NCBI RefSeq assembly: GCF_963678635.1
Contig: NC_087071.1
Coordinates: 22,409,194-22,473,193 of the forward strand
Length of the DNA stretch: 64,000 nucleotides
DNA from: Symsagittifera roscoffensis
Lineage: Eukaryota > Xenacoelomorpha > Acoela > Convolutidae
Direction: 5' to 3'
Shown here: in pieces, positions 48,101 to 58,510 of the stretch
How the letters are laid out: each line of letters opens with the position of its first letter
Numbering within the stretch: position 1 is the stretch's first letter
Position numbers and translations under genes: made by a program
Notes under the pieces: model-generated
What the model was told of the DNA's origin: nothing
The model's database searches: none
Seen by the model: only the letters and a program-made list of their open reading frames with translations

Positions 48101-51100
48101 CTGGATAAATAGTGTTGCCAAAAAGTTCGGATCATCTGACGCCTAGATTAGATATTTTAGAGGTTCTTCACCTCAAGTTTCTTCACCAGTATTTTCGAAA
48201 TATATATGTTTTCAGAACACATCACTGGAACCCCAAATAGAAGAGAAACAGCAGCAGCAGACAACCACCCTTCCCCCTGCCTTCCAAATCCCACGAGGCC
48301 GCCTTCTCACCACTCCATCGCCCCCCTTTTCATGCCAACAATCAGGTGTGAATAGTTTGATCAGTTGCCATTTTTTACTCTGGTATTTTAGCATTTGATT
48401 TTGATTGAAATTCGAGATTTCATTGTTTTTGTCTTTCTCTGATTTTATGCTCAGTTGCAAACAAATTGGGTAATTGGACTATGTAGTTTATCGGATTTTC
48501 TTCTGAAATGTTTAATGTCGCGAACGAAAAGCACAAAAAAAGAACAGTTGGTGAGGTGTTTTTTATAAATATTGTAATTGACTTCAAAAGTGGTTTGTTT
48601 TTGATTAGGATATTTTTTCTTATCCTTAAAAGCGACACCCTAGGTTGAGATTCCATTGAAAATTTGCTATGGGTAATAGAAAAACAGCATTCAACATCAA
48701 TGGTTTTTGCGCTGAATGTTTGTCCTAGTAGCATAAAAGCAGTGCTGATTTAGCGCTGATTCAGGGTTGGAAAGTTTAAGCTTAGTGATGGTTTAGCCAC
48801 GAATTAGAGAGGATTTTTAAATACTGTGAACCCCTCACCCACCATTTTAACCGTCTAGGGCTTAAAACCTTCCCACAGGGGTGCGGATGGAATGTCCTCC
48901 CCCAGGGATGTCAGTTTTTGTTCCGACCATTCAAATGGAGAGGAGCTTTGTATTCGGGTGTGTTTTAGTTCCTTTTTTCTTTTTTTTTCTCCACGTACAA
49001 TCAAGTACAACAAATAACCATCAGAGACTGGGTTGAGTTATCTATCATATTGAAGCTTTCACCGTCGTGATTTGAACCATATAAAAAACTTCCAAAAAAC
49101 TCCCAGCGTCGAGAAAACCGGCTCGGAGTTTTTAATTTTTCGTCTAAGTTTGAGCGAGTACAGCGAGCGAGCGAGCAGGCTTACTACGGAAAGATAATCG
49201 CAGATTATTACTAAAAAACCGCGAATTTTAAAACCGTGCACAAAATATCGAAATTAATTTTTGAATGATTTTTTTTTGGTTATTTTTAAGAAAATGTTCG
49301 GAACATTCTGTTCAATTGCACAGCAACCGGCCATCCTTGTTTAAAATAGAATGCATATTCTCCGCCATCCCCCCCCCCCACCATATTTTCCAATAAAACT
49401 TGATTATGTGATGGAATTGGCGTATAAGTCTATGATTAGCACTGATTGAGAGCTGGAATATCCGAAACATTTAGCAGTGAATTAACAAAAAATTAGCAAA
49501 TTTTTATTGCTAATTTAGCGCTTACTTTTTTCGTTAGTTTCCAACGCTAAATCTATGACGAATCATCACTAGTTTATCGATGTTTATCGAAAAATAATAG
49601 CAAATAGTTAAATCTGTGAGTGAACGCGGAATCATCCATAAAAAAGTTTTTCATCGATAATTTTTAATGGGAACTTAACCTGGGATCGCCATGACCCACA
49701 GTAAACTTTTCGAGTTAAAACAATGCAAGATGATAAGTATTATTAGAGCTAGCATTTAACAATTACAAAAAAGTTTCTTTTCATGGATTTTATTAACAAG
49801 TAACAGTCGATTGAATTGAAACCTAAAATGGGTTATAATAGTTTATAATGGATTTTTGAACATTGAAAATACGCAATTATAATTCGCTAGAAGTTCATTT
49901 CTACGGTAGAATGTGTCAAGAAACTTGATTATTAAAGTTTGATTTTTTTGCGGATATAATCCATCATAATCGACTAGTTCACTTTCAACTCAATTGCAAG
50001 TAAAAAATTACTGTCTTTTTTCTATTTGATTTTTTCAGCCGTTCCGCATTCTGGCACCCCTCTAGGCAACTATCCCCCTAGGCAAACAAATTTAAGGAGA
50101 AAAAAAAAACAGAAAAACTATAGACCCAACACACCACTTCACAATATTTTGTAAGATCCGGGGAATTGGGGCTCTTATTTGCTGATGATGCTACTATGTG
50201 ACAGAGAGCAAACTTGTTCTCCCATCTATCGTTAGTTTGTTTCTTCTCCTCCTTATAAATGGGCCATGTCGTGATCCTGTTGTTTCGTGCTCCCCCTTTG
50301 TCTAGGTGACCCCTGTCATGACCCGAATGGGCTGTTGTTGTGCTGTGCAGACTCCTTCTGCTACGTGAATGTGAGTGGGGTAGGTGGAGTGTGCAGACCC
50401 AAAGACAGACTCCAGAGCAGACTGGAGGACATGAGGAGTGTGATGCGAGATCAAGTGAGCATCAGTCTATACTTGTTACGCAATTTCTTGTTCTCATGTC
50501 TACTTTGCTGCAGTTTTATAAATAACAATAGAGTTTATAATTAAACAAGACTGCTCGTATCAGGGCGAAGCCCTGAAAATTCCGACTGCCTTTTAAGGTC
50601 TATGGAGCATTAATAAGATGAAAAATTTCAATGTAATAAAAAAATTTAATAAACTTTTTGAAAAAATTTGAGATTTTATGTAAAAACATTCCCCCACACG
50701 TCATATTAAGTACAAAGTGATAGATTTTGCGCCTATTAACAAATCAATTATGGCATATAAGCTTCCTTGAACCAATTTGGAACGATTTCTAAGACGGATT
50801 AAATCTCGCTTACGCGTTAATATTAAATCTCCCTTAATTGTCCCAAATTGGCCAAAATGGCAATCTTTAAACCCCCATAACTTTACGAAAAATGATCACA
50901 GGTGAAATATCTTTTCAAATTCAAGCTCAGGACAACAATACCTTTCGAATGATATAAAAAAATTCCGTCAAAAATGGCTAGTTAAAAAGTCGAAATTTGT
51001 GTGAAGAAAAAAAAACCCACCCCGAGCACAAATATTCCGTTACTTTCGTATCGAAAGTCGGAACAACAAGACTGCTCGTATCAGGGCAAAGCCCCGAATG

Positions 51101-54100
51101 TTCCGACTGCCTTTTCAGGTCTATCGAGCAATAGTAACAAAAAAAAATTAAATATAATTTAAAAAAAATGAAAAATTTTTTTTCTAAAATTTGAATTTTT
51201 TTTATGAAATCATCCCCCCACACGCCATATAAAGTTTTAAAGAATAGATTTTGCTCATTGTAACAAAACAATTATGGCAAATTAGCTTGTTTCAACCAAT
51301 TTGGAACGATTTAAAAGACGGATTAAATCTCCGCTTACGCGTTAATAGCGCGAAATATATCGCGCGTTAATTGTCCCAAATTGACCAAAATGGCAATCTT
51401 TAAACCCTCATAACTTTACAAAAAATGATCACAGGTAAAATATTTTTTCAAATTTAAGCTCAGGACAACAATAGCTTTCAAATGATATTAAAAAAATTCC
51501 GTCAAAAATGGCTAGTTAAAAGGTCGAAATTTGTCTGAAGAAAAAAAAACCCACCCGAGCACAATTATTCCGTCACTTTCGTATCGAAAGTCGGAACAAC
51601 AAGCCGAAGTATAAGCAAACCGAAAGTTTGCAGAGTATACAACCCATTCAAAAAGTTGGCATGAACATTATAACAGTTAGGTAATTTCGACTGGCTTATG
51701 TTGTAGCTGTTTTATATTTCTGCTGGTTGATATATCATCGAAAAAATGATCCGTTTGAAATATTGAATTGAGTCATAGAGTCAGACATTTTTGTTATATG
51801 TTAATTGATCCTTCAGAGTGTTCAAATACGAGAATATTTCGTTAAATGCTGGCTCAGATTAAAAACATTAACAAAAATTCTGCATCAAAGTTTTGTTTCA
51901 AGTCCTTTCTTATCTGTCGGTAATCGGTAAATAATCCAAAAAACTCAAATAAATCATATTCATAAAATCGCAATATTCAGCTCCATTTCTGAAAGAGCTC
52001 GGCACAAGCTACCCAAAACAACCGGTGATTGTCCTTGAGACAAATTGCTCTTTTTGACTGTCAGCCTTAGTCACCCTGCATGTATAAAGGTCAGAACATG
52101 GGGGCATTCGAACCCGCCCCAACTGGCATGTCCGCTTATAGTACATGTAGAATGGTCCGCTCTTTTATTCTGCCTTGTGTGTAGTTACTTTTATGCAATT
52201 ATACAACAATATGATTTAAAAGATACTGCTACTTGGAGCTCAAATTTGAGAAAAATTACTTGTAAGTTTTTTTTGTAAAATTATGAGGCTTGAAAATATC
52301 TTGTTTGGCCACATTGGGTTGATAACGCGCAAAATATTGCGTCCTATGAGACGTGTGAGCGCCGGCGGATTAATGCGCTCGAAATTGATTAAACGCATTC
52401 AAAGCATTTTTAGTTCACCTTAGAGTGCAGTCGCCTTTATATACGAGTAGTCTTTTTATCACTATCCTGAACCCATGAAAAAACCCGTTGATAAATGTTG
52501 ACATATCTACGTATGTTTATATATTCATTTTTGAACATTTGGAGGGAAAATAATTTTAATTTTGAGAAATGATTTTTGTGTGTGAGTTTCAAAGAAATGC
52601 GGCTTCCTAATGCTTGGGAAGGTTTTTTATTCAGTCAAACTTCGTTGATCAAAAATAATCATTTTTCACAAAAATTTTTGATACACCATCAAAAATATTG
52701 TTTTTCTGAGTTCAAACATAAAAGAATAATGTACCTTAGCTAACTTTTTGTAAGGCTCTAGAGGCTTGAAAATAGCCGATTCGGCCTTGCTCTGGACCAC
52801 TCTATGCGCGCTGTAAAGATCTTACTTATGATGCTAAACAATGCAAAACATTCAGTCATGGAGAAATATTCCACACCATAAAACTGATCCAAACTGAACT
52901 GAGGCAAGCTTGTTGGTTGTTTTATTTCGTATTATTTTATCGATAGGCTACTTTATCATCAGTCAAATTTTCACACTTTCTTTTGATGTTTTCCAGGATT
53001 TGAGATTTTAAAATATTTTTTACGGACAACTATTCGATTTCGAGTATGGGTCACTGTGTTCTCTCTGTAGTAGCATAAAAAAGTTAGATCCGTCGTCATT
53101 ATTATTTTATGTAAGCATAACTTTTAGTTTAACTCTCCTTATCAAGAAAAAAGTGGCTAACATCTTCTCGATTCAGAGTTTTGTATAGCTAAATCATAGA
53201 CGAGAAAAAATCTCACAGTTAAGTATACCTATCAAGTTTTTGTTTTTTGGCTGTTTTTTTTTGCTTATGGAAGCTTATCAATTTTTCCCTCGACAGGAAA
53301 CAAAACTTGCAGCTAAAGTTGTAACAAAAATGTTGCTTTCGAGCATTTGTAATTTTTGACGAAGTTATGATCATGAATTTAACCTTCTGAAAGATAGATT
53401 GGATCACTTGTAGGTTTCAGGCGATGAAGAGACAACAATAGCAACAGCGACATACATCTACAAAACAACAACAAACAAAGATATCACGACTATAGAGCCA
53501 GCTTCTACTGAAAACATTACCCTAATGATCAACTCGACTTCCCAAAATGCTTCAGAAATTTCCACGCCAAGTTTGGGAGACACTGATGATATTCTATCAA
53601 CTGACATTTTATCAACTGAAAAATCGCAGAGTTCGATGAAAAAATTCGAAACGTCTACAAAAAATTCTGAAAAGTCAAAAGATATTACTAAAACTTTTAG
53701 AAGTACGAAATCGCCAACTACCACGAAGACTGAAATCTCGTCCCAATCCCCACCAGGAAGCAAAACGTCTTCAGAAACAAGAAAAATAACATCATCGTCA
53801 ACAACATTAACAGCTAAATTGATGATAACCACAATTTCCCCGTTAGAAATCTCCAATAAAAAACCAACCGTTAGAGCAACATCGCAACCGGATAAGACAA
53901 AAGCTTCAAATGCTGTTGAAAAAACTACAGTTTTGCCATTAGATCAACAATCATCTCACGCAACTGAAAGTAATGGTGAAACAAGCGACAAAAATAGTCA
54001 GACAAAAAGCAAGTCCAGCAGTAGTTTCGAACCGACAACAAGTTTGCAAACAACAACAACTGTTGCAACACCAAATAATGATATAACACATCTAGAAAAA

Positions 54101-54535
54101 CCTGACAATTTTGACCAAATGCCTTCATCGGATAGTAGTTCTCAACTCACAACGGAAATAAGTTCAACTTCGAGTGTAATTATAACTGAAAATCAATTGA
54201 CGACAGATATTTTGGAATCATCTAGTTCCGCCCAATCAAACTTAGAAAACCCGACTACAAAAAGCATTACAATGAATTTTGAATCTACGACTGAAACTGG
54301 TACAAATAATATGTCAAATTCTAATTCGACGACGGAAAATGACACTTTGTCGAATAACTCGTCAAACTCATTCGAAGACTTAACTGATCAAAACACAACC
54401 TCGTTTGCTCAAAATGACGCTGAAAATTCTTCAAGTAGTGTTAGTTCGACACAACCGTCACAAATCAGCGGACCAACTAGTTTGACAGCCGATTCTCAGA
54501 ACAGTGATGACGAATCTGCTAAAAGTTGGTTTTGA
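42071..54535 (+). CDS. Five-exon gene model: secreted knottin/mucin-like protein (580 aa)
   Basis: Exons 42071-42163, 42652-42900, 48216-48345, 50306-50454 and 53414-54535 all have GT/AG borders and compatible phases (0, 0, 1, 0). Order in the protein: signal peptide (1-31), Ser/Thr/Glu-rich region (32-114), Gln/Thr/Pro linker (115-157), a six-Cys motif C-X6-C-X8-CC-X4-C-X10-C (about 154-187), a charged helix-like tail (to 207), and a Ser/Thr/Asn-rich stalk of 373 residues. The Cys spacing is that of inhibitor cystine knots, which occur in extracellular inhibitors, channel ligands and antimicrobial peptides, so no specific target can be inferred. The stalk suggests a heavily glycosylated secreted or matrix protein. 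No membrane anchor is seen. Splicing is inferred, not observed. Intron 3 (48346-50305) and the 5.3-kb intron 2 could hide more exons. Confidence 0.6.
42652..42900 (+). CDS. Exon 2: Ser/Thr-rich linker
   Basis: Acceptor ATCATTTTCAG, donor AAG/GTGAGA, 83 codons in phase 0. The first third is Phe/Gln/Asn-rich (SFGQQPFLGAFQNFNDKFFQ) and the rest Ser/Thr/Glu-rich ending FNSSDTK. It differs from copies at 15947 and 30205 by replacements such as Glu for Gly and Asp for Glu, without stops. Confidence 0.65.
43449..44240. repeat. Single copy of the ~800-bp segment
   Basis: Matches one half of the doublets at 16741-18240 and 31003-32500. The second half is absent here, so either this is the ancestral form or one copy was lost. 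Confidence 0.7.
44265..45450. repeat. Repeated CTAGAAAGACT-core segments
   Basis: Segments at about 44265-44510, 44740-44990 and 45280-45450 share CTAGAAAGACT, CATTGCATTCTAGATTTAA and GCATTGACAGTTTT. Between the first two lies a 130-bp stretch (44510-44645, CACAGCAACCGGCC) that recurs at 49290-49415. Confidence 0.6.
45563..46089 (+). repeat. ~530-bp repeat family, single unit
   Basis: One unit at the position where the other long array units have three. Same core (TTTCGCGCTTTTAACGCGTA), more diverged. Confidence 0.8.
46090..47279. other. Unique intronic sequence; no gene seen
   Basis: AT-rich, not shared with the other array units. No exon with convincing splice borders was found. Confidence 0.35.
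47280..47838. mobile_element. MITE with long terminal inverted repeats, copy 3
   Basis: Left end AAAAGTTCGGACAGACAGAA, right end TGCTGTCTGTCCGAACTTTT. After TTAATTAA both continue into AT-rich and GAGCA/TGCTC parts, about 38 bp matching. 559 bp. The inside includes about 110 bp not found in the other copies (about 47520-47700). No transposase. Confidence 0.7.
48216..48345 (+). CDS. Exon 3: Gln/Thr/Pro linker with the first knot Cys
   Basis: Acceptor ATATATATGTTTTCAG, donor CAG/GTGTGA, 130 bp entering in phase 0 and leaving in phase 1. Encodes NTSLEPQIEEKQQQQTTTLP, PAFQIPRGRLLTTPSPPF and SCQQS plus one base of Gly. GC-rich compared with the surroundings. Single copy in the window. Its only Cys lies seven residues before the first Cys of exon 4 and completes the six-Cys set. 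Confidence 0.6.
48346..49430. other. Intron 3, left part; no gene seen
   Basis: Contains a GAGCGAGCGAGC-type short repeat near 49160, a C run near 49370 and the 49290-49415 copy of the CACAGCAACCGGCC repeat. About 48735-48775 resembles the GCACTGATTGAGAG repeat region. Confidence 0.35.
50306..50454 (+). CDS. Exon 4: Cys-rich knottin-type exon
   Basis: Acceptor CTCCCCCTTTGTCTAG, donor CAA/GTGAGC, 149 bp. The first two bases complete a Gly with exon 3 (G plus GT). Encodes DPCHDPNGLLLCCADSFC, YVNVSGVGGVC, RPK and a charged segment RLQSRLEDMRSVMRDQ. With the exon 3 Cys it forms C-X6-C-X8-CC-X4-C-X10-C. Expected pairing in cystine knots is 1-4, 2-5, 3-6. Differences from copy A are mostly silent. 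Confidence 0.7.
50550..51603 (-). mobile_element. Inserted dimer of the ~530-bp repeat family
   Basis: Two head-to-tail units, 50550-51070 (521 bp) and 51071-51603 (533 bp), each running from ACTGCTCGTATCAGGG to GTCGGAACAACAAG. Block A lacks them exactly at ATTAAACAAG/CCGAAG. The shared ACAAG could be a 5-bp target duplication or the unit end. No protein is encoded, so movement must depend on outside enzymes. The end hairpin (CGTATCGAAAG region) and tandem insertion recall Helitron-like non-autonomous elements, but this is inference. Confidence 0.75.
52210..52830 (+). repeat. Diverged ~530-bp repeat relatives, block B
   Basis: Counterpart of 7030-7660, with CGCGCAAAATATTGCG and the TTGTAAAATTATGAGGC-type core. 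Confidence 0.45.
53414..54535 (+). CDS. Exon 5: mucin-like Ser/Thr-rich exon
   Basis: Acceptor CACTTGTAG, phase 0, 373 codons to TGA at 54533. Begins VSGDEETTIATATY and ends DDESAKSWF. Rich in Ser, Thr, Asn and Lys with many N-x-S/T sequons and no Cys or membrane segment. The repeats are compositional rather than strict tandem. Nearly identical to 8253-9374 (three replacements, no silent change). It is also preceded at the same distance by near-identical intron sequence. Confidence 0.7.
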   Translation, partial: VSGDEETTIATATYIYKTTTNKDITTIEPASTENITLMINSTSQNASEISTPSLGDTDDILSTDILSTEKSQSSMKKFETSTKNSEKSKDITKTFRSTKSPTTTKTEISSQSPPGSKTSSETRKITSSSTTLTAKLMITTISPLEISNKKPTVRATSQPDKTKASNAVEKTTVLPLDQQSSHATESNGETSDKNSQTKSKSSSSFEPTTSLQTTTTVATPNNDITHLEKPDNFDQMPSSDSSSQLTTEISSTSSVIITENQLTTDILESSSSAQSNLENPTTKSITMNFESTTETGTNNMSNSNSTTENDTLSNNSSNSFEDLTDQNTTSFAQNDAENSSSSVSSTQPSQISGPTSLTADSQNSDDESAKSWF

Positions 54536-55073
54536 AGTATTTAACCGGCTAACCAGTTAACCCAATAAGATTTTCGCAACCGAGCAACTGATTCTCAAAA
54601 TATAGCATAATGGAATGATCTATGACGTGTAACACATCTCGAGATGTGTAAAAAGCGGGACACATTATTTCTTTTTGATTGTTTTCGGCAATTTGCAAAA
54701 AAAAACAAATTGAGTTGGCAGTAAAATAAAAATTGTTCGTTCAAGAAAATCAAATCGACTCTATTTTTCGTCCATCTCAATGCGGAGGTCCCCCCCCCCC
54801 CCCGCCACGCTGTTGAGAAAGGGGGAGGGCGTAAATAGTAGATTAAGTTAATTGAAATTTTTACCAATCGGAATACATTAAATATCGGATTATAAATGGA
54901 ACGCTCTAATACTTTTACTTATAGGGGCGGCAATTCTTTAGTATAGAGACATAGCGGGGGGATTGTTAAGTAGATCCCAAAGTTTGAATGACGTTGCTCA
55001 TAATTGTGTCCAGCATTAAGAAAGCTGTTCTGACATTCTTCGTTTCTGACAATCAATAAATATATATGGTAAT

Positions 55074-55545
55074 CAGGGGCGGATTTAGGGGGGGTGGGGG
55101 GTGGCGGACGTTTCTTTTTCTCAGATATTCGACCCCCTGCCGACACAAAGGTACTTTTAAGAAATCCAGTTTTGCCCGACCAACCTTAATTTTTTTCCAA
55201 AGGCGCCTTCGGCGCCAATATATACTAATTTTGAGGGGGAGCGCGAGGGGGGGAGCGCGAGGGGGGAGCGCGAGGGGGGGGGGGGGGGGAGCGCGAGGGG
55301 GGGAGCGCGCCAATATATACTAATTTTTCGTTCAAAATTTTCCAAAAAATGCCTAAAAACGCCTTTTTGGCCTATTTTTTCAAAATTTTGCCTGCGGTGC
55401 AGAAAATTTGGCCAAAATAGGGACAAAACAGTGCTTTGTCGAAACATCAGTTTGGTCGACTACCAAATAAAAAAAAGGTCGACAAAATTTTCGAAAATTT
55501 TTTGAAAATCCGACCCTCCTCGAGAAAATCCTAAATCCGCCCCTG
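55074..55545. mobile_element. hAT-type MITE, block B copy, with expanded G-rich minisatellite
   Basis: TIRs CAGGGGCGGATTTAGG and CCTAAATCCGCCCCTG, target duplication ATGGTAAT at 55066-55073 and 55546-55553. At about 55232-55316 the unit GAGCGCGAGGGGGG is repeated about five times with G runs up to 15, against one or two in block A. Confidence 0.9.
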
Positions 55546-55630
55546 ATGGTAATACTGTTTGTTTTTCCATATTCTATTTTTTACAGCGTACCTTCGGTTA
55601 ACTGGTTATTTTTACCGCTTCCACTTTTAG

Positions 55631-56067
55631 CTAAGGTTGAATCGACCGATACTTTGCTAACGACTATGAAATCTTCAACAGTATCAACTCAAACTGAGAC
55701 CCAAAACGATCAGAAGATTTTGGATGTAAATGGAACCGCACAACCTGTAGCAACAGATAGTTCACCAACAAAGACATCGGAAACCAAAGCAAAAGCAACA
55801 ACAGCAGCAGCGACACCGAATTTTCCAAAATCAACCACCTTGCTTTCAAAATTGACTCCGAAAACAAAAATAACAGCAAAAACAACATCAACCACAGCTA
55901 AACCGATAGTTGCTACAACCGTTACCACAACAAAAATGACACCAACTATAACAACGACATTAGTGCCATGCACAACTGCGGCCAAAAAAGCAAGAAAGGG
56001 CTGGGGCGGAATTTTCGTTGACACAATTGTCGAGTTGCATGACGGAACTCCTGAAAACACTTGCTAA
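55631..56067 (+). CDS. Possible last exon (exon 6), block B copy
   Basis: Acceptor CCGCTTCCACTTTTAG (alternative TTTTTTACAG, start 55587). Thr/Lys/Ala-rich, ends GWGGIFVDTIVELHDGTPEN then TC and TAA. The stop overlaps an AATAAA polyadenylation signal (GCTAATAAAAAC) that block A lacks. It may be an alternative 3' end of the knottin/mucin-like gene, joined from a donor near the end of exon 5. Confidence 0.45.
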
Positions 56068-58284
56068 TAAAAACAAGAACCGAGGATAGAAAACTAAGAT
56101 AAGTCCTGAACAAAAGAAAATTTCACGAGCGGAAGTTGAAAAATCACACCAAAATAAATGAGAGAAAGAATCAAAATATGAGAATCACTGAGTTTGATTG
56201 TTTTCACATCTGAACTTAACAAAAATTCCAAAACGGTCCATAAAATTTTCAAAATTAAGTTCAAATGTAATGAATTCCAATGCTCAAAGTGTCCTGCCGC
56301 TCAGCTACATTGAAGAATTTTTGGTCTTAATACTGAAAGAACCTCATGTAATATCAAAAATTATACAAACATCCGGTTGAAGCGTCCAAAAAAAGTAAAT
56401 CTGATTATTATCAACAGCTGCGAAATCAATCAAAGAAAGTCGAATACAATGTACTAAGACCGATATTTTTGATTCCACTAGCCTCAATTTCAGTCACAAG
56501 ATACTGACATCTTTTTTTCAATTAATGGTGCAATATAAAACAATTTAATTTGTGTCATGTGGAAATTTAATTCTTAAGAAAATTATTAGATGGATTTTAA
56601 TGTTACTTAAGGTCGGTGAATAGAATATTTTGATAAACTATCATTTAAAAACATACCAAAATCAACTATTGCGAGATTTTGATACCCCGAGTAAAATGCT
56701 TAGAGTTAGACATCGCTGAAGTTGTTTTCATTGCACGGAGAACTCCTTTTAGCGGAACATCACTTAACAAGACTGTTCGTATCGGGGTGAAGCTCAAAAT
56801 ACTCCAACAGTTTTTAGAGTGTCCAAATTGAACTTAAATTGATCCATCTACACTTAATAAAAAGCAAAAAATCAAATATTCCGCGTGTATCCTCAAATTA
56901 CTGGAATCAAATAGTTAGCCTCAATTTACTTTGAAAACAATTCTGAGCCAAAAATATTTTGCCGCATTTGCTACACACTTATAGAAAAATGGAATTTGTT
57001 CATATAAAAAATCCCCATTTTTTCAAACACAATTAACTTCCCGAAAAATTGTCACAGATGAAATATCTTTTTAAATTTGATCGCAGTTTTGATTTTTTAG
57101 CTAGTAATCAGAAGTTTTGTCAGATCGGTTGATTAGAAACTCAAAAATACTCGGAAAAACTAAACCACACCAAGTTTAAAAAGTTCGCCACAATGCTGTA
57201 ACGAAAAATCTTTAAAGGTAACCGAGCAAGTATTTGATGTTTTCCGTTTTTTTGGCGAATCAGTCGGATATCATGTAAAAAACATAACACATGACTTTCA
57301 AATCTTCAAACAGCGTTTTTATTGCTAATAATTTTTTTAATGATTAGCAACATCTGCCCTTTCAATTAAAAGTCTGATTCTGGTGGATTGTTTCTAATTC
57401 TAGCTCATTAAAAAGTCAAGACCAAAAAAAATTGATTGCCAAAAAAAATTACAAACTCAGGGACGGGGGTTTGCTCTTGTTCTTGTTTGTAATGACAATT
57501 CCTATAGCGTTGTTCAAATCATGAGTAAATTAGTAGTGCCAAAATTTTGATATAATACAATTCAATCGTCAATCCTGAACACAATCATTTAACTTCAAAT
57601 TGCCCATTTTGTCCTAAATATAGTTTTTTTTCACTTCAACAAAAAAACAGTTAGATCATCATTTGCATTAAAGGACGACACACAAAAACCAAGTTTTCTG
57701 GCAACAAAAACTTAAAAATGGAAAACAATATTGAAAAAAAAATCAGAAATCAAAGCAGACAAAAAAACTCGTTTTTTTTTGTTTTTTTTCTGCAACTTTT
57801 CAACGTTATTTATATTAGTACTCGTAATTTGAATTTTTTGCTGATATTTCATTTTTACAGAGTACAAACTGAAAACATGATTTGAAAATGTTTCAAATTA
57901 TCATCTAACTAAAGGGGTCTTTAGGAGCTGATAGTTCGGACTTCTAACCTACAGTTTTGTTTTGAGCTTTAGAAAAATTTAAACAGAAAACTCATTTTTC
58001 CATGCCTAGAGAACTGCAAATCAGATTGTTTTGTCGCACGGTTCCACATATAATAAAAAGCATTACCGTTGCAGAAAAAGTGCACTAACAACTTCCATCG
58101 ATTGTGTTTTGTTTTCTAATTTTGTTTGAAAATTACAATGGGACAAAGTTCTGCAATAACGAACATAAAAGCTCGTACCAGCGCGGCTTGCTTAGTTTTC
58201 TGACTGCTTTTTAAAGATTATATTGTAGAGTTCGACTTAAAAAAAGAAAGATTTCAAAAACCAAGTTTGGAAAACCAGCTGAAT
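56068..58284. other. 3' flank of block B; no gene seen
   Basis: Counterpart of 10820-12999, including the inverted repeat at 56206-56268 and the repeat-like start at about 56766. AT-rich and full of indels relative to A. Confidence 0.4.
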
Positions 58285-58510
58285 TAAATAGCCGCTTACG
58301 CGTTAAAAGCACAAAACTTATCGTCCGTTAATTATCACAACTTCTAAAATCCTATAAGCCTCATAGTGATGTAAAATTGATCACAAGAGAAATGTTCCAT
58401 AATTTCAGCTTAGAATTTTAATAGTTTCCAGATGATATCAGTATCCTCTCAAAAGAGTTTGGTTAAAAAGTCGAAATTTGTCTGTAAAAAACCACCCGAG
58501 CACAATAACT
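58285..58510 (-). repeat. Old partial copy of the ~530-bp repeat family
   Basis: Reads GCCGCTTACGCGTTAAAAGC, then an AAAAGTCGAAATTTGTCTG stretch and ACCCGAGCACAAT in the minus orientation of the family, with the ends missing. Confidence 0.6.

Larger units (their letters stand above)
49430..58240 (+). repeat. Segmental duplication, block B
   Basis: Partner of block A (5041-12999), same order and orientation, with the dimeric repeat insertion at 50550-51603 and small indels throughout. The left edge is where both read TTAGCACTGATTGAGAGC. The right edge is masked in A by the gap. Confidence 0.9.

Noticed and set aside
55053-55447. Pro/Arg-rich frames in the hAT MITE
   Set aside because: Produced by the G-rich minisatellite. 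No domain, and it lies inside a non-coding element.
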